Assembly (NCBI GenBank): GCA_945882005.1
Contig: CAMCWG010000105.1
Location: 1 to 9,047 of the forward strand
DNA length: 9,047 nucleotides
Source of the DNA: Bordetella parapertussis
Lineage (GTDB): Bacteria > Pseudomonadota > Gammaproteobacteria > Burkholderiales > Burkholderiaceae_B
Reading direction: 5' to 3'
How positions within the stretch are numbered: position 1 is the stretch's first letter; every line of letters begins with the position of its first letter. Shown piece after piece: positions 6,633 to 9,047 of this stretch. The notes under the pieces were generated by a model, which saw nothing but the letters and a program-made list of their open reading frames with translations, did no database searches and was not told where the DNA came from. Made by a program: the position numbers and the translations under genes.

Positions 6633-7247
6633 ATGTCGCCTCCCCCCTCATTTGAGACACCCAGTTCCTCGTCGCGTCAAGAGGCTCCTGCTGCAAACTC
6701 AGTCTTGGAGATGCTCGCAAGTGGTCTTGTTGTCGTCTTGCTATGGACCGGGCTCTTTTACCTTAATGAGTGGTTGTTTTCAGCGGTATCTCTCAGCAGC
6801 GTCATCAATTGGATCTTTTTGCCTGCTGCGATACGCATGCTGGCGGTGATGGCGCTTGGGTGGGTAGGGGTCGTTGGTTTATTTATTGGGGCCCTGCTGA
6901 CCACCGATATCATCATGCATTCGGGATGGCATGATGCGATTGTGATTGCTGGTTTGTCGGCGCTCGGCCCAATTATCGCGGTACGTGCCTGTAGGCGGTG
7001 GCTCGGGGTTAGCGAAGATTTGTCAGGACTGAGACCCAGTCAACTCGTTATATTTTCACTGGCTGGTGCAGTCTGTAACGTCGTACCCCACAATATTTAC
7101 TTTTTCTTCACCGGACATACTCCAGATATTTTTTCTGGCCTGATTCCGATGTTGGTAGGTGATTTGCTAGGCACGCTGGTTATTCTCTACGTTGCGAGCC
7201 TAGCCCTCAAGTTGCTCACTGCTCGAGTGTTTACTTCTCGATCGTGA
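6633..7247 (+). CDS. Multi-pass membrane protein, MASE1-like (no output domain)
   Basis: Encodes 204 residues: a polar Ser/Pro-rich N-terminus (1-20), then about six hydrophobic segments (roughly 24-45, 55-75, 72-94, 102-118, 138-155, 168-193). The pattern FLPAAIRMLAVMALGWVGVV-(G)-LFIGALLT resembles the WPPAGI...G...GIFLGA stretch of MASE1 sensory membrane domains, and the late MLVGDLLGTLVILY resembles their closing GDALG motif. MASE1 domains normally sit in front of kinase or GGDEF domains; here no output domain follows, and the frame ends at a TGA. The family call is a pattern match, so a conserved membrane protein of unknown function is the safe description. No ribosome site is visible before ATG 6633, which fits coupling to the regulator gene four bases upstream. 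Its last 17 bases overlap the end of the convergent Bug/TctC gene. Confidence 0.75.
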   Translation: MSPPPSFETPSSSSRQEAPAANSVLEMLASGLVVVLLWTGLFYLNEWLFSAVSLSSVINWIFLPAAIRMLAVMALGWVGVVGLFIGALLTTDIIMHSGWHDAIVIAGLSALGPIIAVRACRRWLGVSEDLSGLRPSQLVIFSLAGAVCNVVPHNIYFFFTGHTPDIFSGLIPMLVGDLLGTLVILYVASLALKLLTARVFTSRS

Positions 7248-8208
7248 TGTTGCCGTCGGTGATAACCTTCTTCCACATCGCAGTTTCTTCTGTCATCTTC
7301 TTTGCAAATTCCTGCGGCGTGCCGCCCGCAGCATCAAAGCCAAGTTTTGCGAACTGCGCCAATAGACCCGGATTTTTAATCGCTTTGTTCAGAGCTTGGT
7401 TGAGTTTTTCTTGTATGGCGGGTGGCAGGCCTGCTGGTCCAAATACGCCAAACCAAGTCAGTGACTCATAGCCCGGTACAAACTGAGACAGAGTTGGAAT
7501 ATTCGGTGCTACCGAGGACGGTTTGGGTGAAGTCACCGCCAGTGCACGCACTTTGCCATCGCGAATATGTGGCAACGATACGGAGATAGAGTCAAACATT
7601 AAATCCAAACGTCCTGCCATCAAATCGGGCATCGCAAGCGCTGTGCCCTTATAGGGGACATGGGTCATTTTCGTGCCTGTCATTGCGAGAAAGCGCTCTG
7701 TCGAAAGGTGTGGAATGCCGCCGGTTCCGGCCGAGCCAAAATTCAGTTTGCCAGGATTCTTTTTGATGTAATCAATTAACTCCGGCATAGTGGTTGCTGG
7801 AGATGACAAGGGCACGACAACAACCTGTGGTGATGCCGCAAGATACATGATTGGCGTAAAGTCTTTGGTCGGGGAGTAGGGGATCTTGGCGTTCAAGATC
7901 GGGCCGATGGTGTGCGTGCTGGAAGTCGACAGCAGGATGGTGTAACCATCCGGTGCAGCGCGTGCAACAGATTCTGATCCAATGACGCCCGCAGCCCCCG
8001 CACGGTTGTCCACAACGACGGTCTGTCCCAGCTCGACACCGAGCTGCTGAGCCACGACGCGACCCACAATATCGGTCGCTCCTCCCGCGGGGAAAGGGAT
8101 GACCAGTTTGATCGGCTTGGTTGGGTAGGCTTGAGCCATGGAGGGTGTAGACAACAGTGTGCCGACGACGCCAAGTGTGGCGATCAACAGGTTGCGGCGT
8201 GTGTTCAT
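7231..8208 (-). CDS. Second Bug/TctC-family periplasmic solute-binding protein
   Basis: Encodes 325 residues with a canonical Bug layout. The signal peptide MNTRRNLLIATLGVVGTLLS ends with a probable cleavage after MAQA (residue 27). The TRRNLL start has a twin arginine, so Tat export cannot be excluded, though Sec is usual. The mature part opens with YPTKPIKLVIPFPAGGATD, followed by VVVDNRAGAAGVIGSE, APDGYTILLSTSSTH, LNFGSAGTGGIPHLS, VPYKGTALAMPDLMAGRLD and WFGVFGPAGLP, all typical of the family. A ribosome site GGAG (complement of 8217-8220) precedes ATG 8206-8208 by eight bases. It is read after the split AtuA genes with a 52-base gap and is probably in the same operon, suggesting uptake of the compound those proteins help process. 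It differs clearly from the other binding protein at 5041-6012, so the two are not a recent duplication. No permease genes are in the window. Confidence 0.93.
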   Translation of the reverse strand: MNTRRNLLIATLGVVGTLLSTPSMAQAYPTKPIKLVIPFPAGGATDIVGRVVAQQLGVELGQTVVVDNRAGAAGVIGSESVARAAPDGYTILLSTSSTHTIGPILNAKIPYSPTKDFTPIMYLAASPQVVVVPLSSPATTMPELIDYIKKNPGKLNFGSAGTGGIPHLSTERFLAMTGTKMTHVPYKGTALAMPDLMAGRLDLMFDSISVSLPHIRDGKVRALAVTSPKPSSVAPNIPTLSQFVPGYESLTWFGVFGPAGLPPAIQEKLNQALNKAIKNPGLLAQFAKLGFDAAGGTPQEFAKKMTEETAMWKKVITDGNITIEK

Positions 8209-8260
8209 GTGCAGAACTCCAATAAGTATAAAAATGGGTGTGAGGGGTTGAGCCTAGTCG

Positions 8261-8626
8261 TTAAGCGTATTCTTTGACGGCTAGTCGAGCAGCTAACGCC
8301 TGGGGCACGTCAATTAACATATCGAGCATCCAGAAAGACAGACCCTTTCCATGTGTGTCCAGATTGAGGGCGTCGTTGACGCCGCCGTCAAGAACTCCTT
8401 CAAGAACAAAGTTTATCGCCTCGAGTTTAGGAAGCAAGTAACGTGCCACATTTTTTGGATGGCGATATCCAAACCATTCGGCCACGCGCGCTTCGGTCAT
8501 TTGTTCGACAAGTAAAGCGTAGCATTCAGAGTCCCAAGCGATGACGCTTATATTGGAGGTGTTGCCTTTGTCACCGGCACGGCTATGTGCAAGTTGGTAA
8601 AGCGGAAGCTTGATGGTGGTGGTCAT
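8261..8626 (-). CDS. Small AtuA C-terminal-domain-like protein
   Basis: Encodes 121 residues. The N-terminal run LYQLAHSRAGDKGNTSNISV (about 9-28) is the hallmark of the small ferredoxin-fold domain found at the C-terminus of AtuA, or as a separate protein beside it. The middle ARYLLPKLEAINFVLEGVL and the later LNLDTHGKGLSFWMLD also fit. AtuA-type proteins occur in acyclic terpene (citronellol/geraniol) catabolic clusters and in many other acyl-CoA pathways; the biochemical role is not established. I place the start at ATG 8624-8626, which overlaps the stop of the upstream DUF1446 gene as ATGA and has a good ribosome site; the frame extends to 8749, but that part only shadows the upstream gene. 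The two proteins probably form a complex equivalent to a one-chain AtuA. Confidence 0.85.
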   Translation of the reverse strand: MTTTIKLPLYQLAHSRAGDKGNTSNISVIAWDSECYALLVEQMTEARVAEWFGYRHPKNVARYLLPKLEAINFVLEGVLDGGVNDALNLDTHGKGLSFWMLDMLIDVPQALAARLAVKEYA

Positions 8627-9047
8627 GCAAGTTGCTCCTGAACAAAACTGTAACCACAAGGGACGGCCTCGCGAGGGATGGTGCAAGACAGGGTATCGAG
8701 GCGCGGACGCAGTGAGGTGCGAACTCCACCGCCACCGGCTGGACCACAACAGTACAAGGAGGTCACATCACGTAGAACTTTTTCCGCAATCTCTTTCTGT
8801 AAGTGCACACCCGCGACACGTAAACGGACGTCTCGTGCTTCGGGCAAGCCTTGTCGCATCAGTTCTCCAGCGTCGTCACCGAAAATACTGATTGCACCAA
8901 TCAAGTCGATGCGAAGCGGTAGGAGATGGCCGATGCGTTTGCGCACGGTTTCACCCGCAAGTGCAGCGCGCTCGCGCGCCTGAAATCCCGCATAGGAGAT
9001 CTCTGCTTCTGCGAAATACCCATTGTCATAGCAAACGTTGACTTTCA
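8623..9047 (-). CDS. AtuA-type DUF1446 protein, C-terminal portion (partial, cut by right edge)
   Basis: The minus-strand frame is open from the right edge to a TGA stop and gives about 141 residues; the start lies outside the window. Readable elements typical of the DUF1446 (AtuA N-terminal) domain are NGYFAEAEISYAGFQARERA near the edge, the LRIDLIGAISIFG stretch, DVRLRVAGVHLQKEIAEKV and, most diagnostic, LYCCGPAGGGGVRTSLRPR, ending in CTIPREAVP. In Pseudomonas, atuA belongs to the acyclic terpene utilisation cluster, but related proteins are widespread in acyl-CoA-linked degradation and no reaction is firmly assigned. A GTG at 8944-8946 can act as an apparent start, but the family sequence continues upstream of it, so it is internal. 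It is followed by the small AtuA-C-like gene (ATGA overlap) and then a Bug binding protein. Confidence 0.83.
   Translation of the reverse strand, partial: KVNVCYDNGYFAEAEISYAGFQARERAALAGETVRKRIGHLLPLRIDLIGAISIFGDDAGELMRQGLPEARDVRLRVAGVHLQKEIAEKVLRDVTSLYCCGPAGGGGVRTSLRPRLDTLSCTIPREAVPCGYSFVQEQLA
8635..8639 (-). promoter_or_regulatory. Internal ribosome binding site that fixes the AtuA C-terminal-like start
   Basis: The minus strand reads AGGAG here, eight bases before the ATG at 8624-8626. It lies inside the end of the upstream DUF1446 gene. It supports the 8626 start rather than the longer frame and shows that the small protein is translated as a separate chain. Confidence 0.65.

Noticed and set aside
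8627..8749. Longer start for the AtuA-C-like protein at 8749
   Set aside because: The extension is out-of-frame sequence of the upstream DUF1446 gene, Trp/Arg/Pro-rich, and the family begins near the ATG at 8626, which has its own ribosome site.

Overview
The window looks like chromosomal DNA from a betaproteobacterium of the order Burkholderiales, most likely the Alcaligenaceae (Bordetella/Achromobacter relatives). The reasons are two periplasmic binding proteins of the Bug/TctC type, which are greatly expanded in that group, the general style of the catabolic genes, and a moderate G+C content. The genus call is inference. No transposase, integrase, phage gene or CRISPR array is visible.

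Left part (1-4968): the last codons of a probable flavin-dependent monooxygenase sit at the left edge, converging on a minus-strand pair. That pair is a family III CoA-transferase and an EamA/DMT membrane transporter, joined by a one-base TGATG stop/start overlap. Divergent from it, across an A+T-rich gap of about 110 bases, lies a plus-strand pair: a thiamine-diphosphate (ThDP) enzyme of the acetolactate-synthase superfamily and an SDR dehydrogenase, joined by an ATGA overlap. Together these look like a small catabolic module that would activate an acid as a CoA ester, break or make a C-C bond next to a carbonyl, oxidise or reduce an alcohol/carbonyl, and move a small metabolite across the membrane. 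The substrate cannot be read from the sequence.

Middle part (5041-6171): a secreted Bug/TctC solute-binding protein follows the SDR after 72 bases, in the same direction, and could feed the pathway. Only 35 bases after its stop codon comes a complete tRNA-Arg(ACG) gene with encoded CCA. Its apparent promoter starts within or next to the Bug stop codon, and a very strong 14-bp GAAA-loop terminator follows.

Right part (6269-9047): a two-gene plus-strand unit encodes a small MarR-like winged-helix regulator and a multi-pass membrane protein resembling a free-standing MASE1-type sensor domain. Converging on it with a 17-base overlap is a minus-strand operon, cut by the right edge. It encodes an AtuA-type (DUF1446) protein, a separate small protein equivalent to the AtuA C-terminal domain (ATGA overlap), and a second Bug/TctC binding protein. 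No membrane permease partner (TctA/TctB) is present for either binding protein.

The points most worth a second look are the uncharacterised CoA-transferase/ThDP/SDR/Bug module, the apparently permuted or half-duplicated CoA-transferase, the tRNA tucked into the tail of a transport operon, and the possible regulator/membrane-sensor pair.
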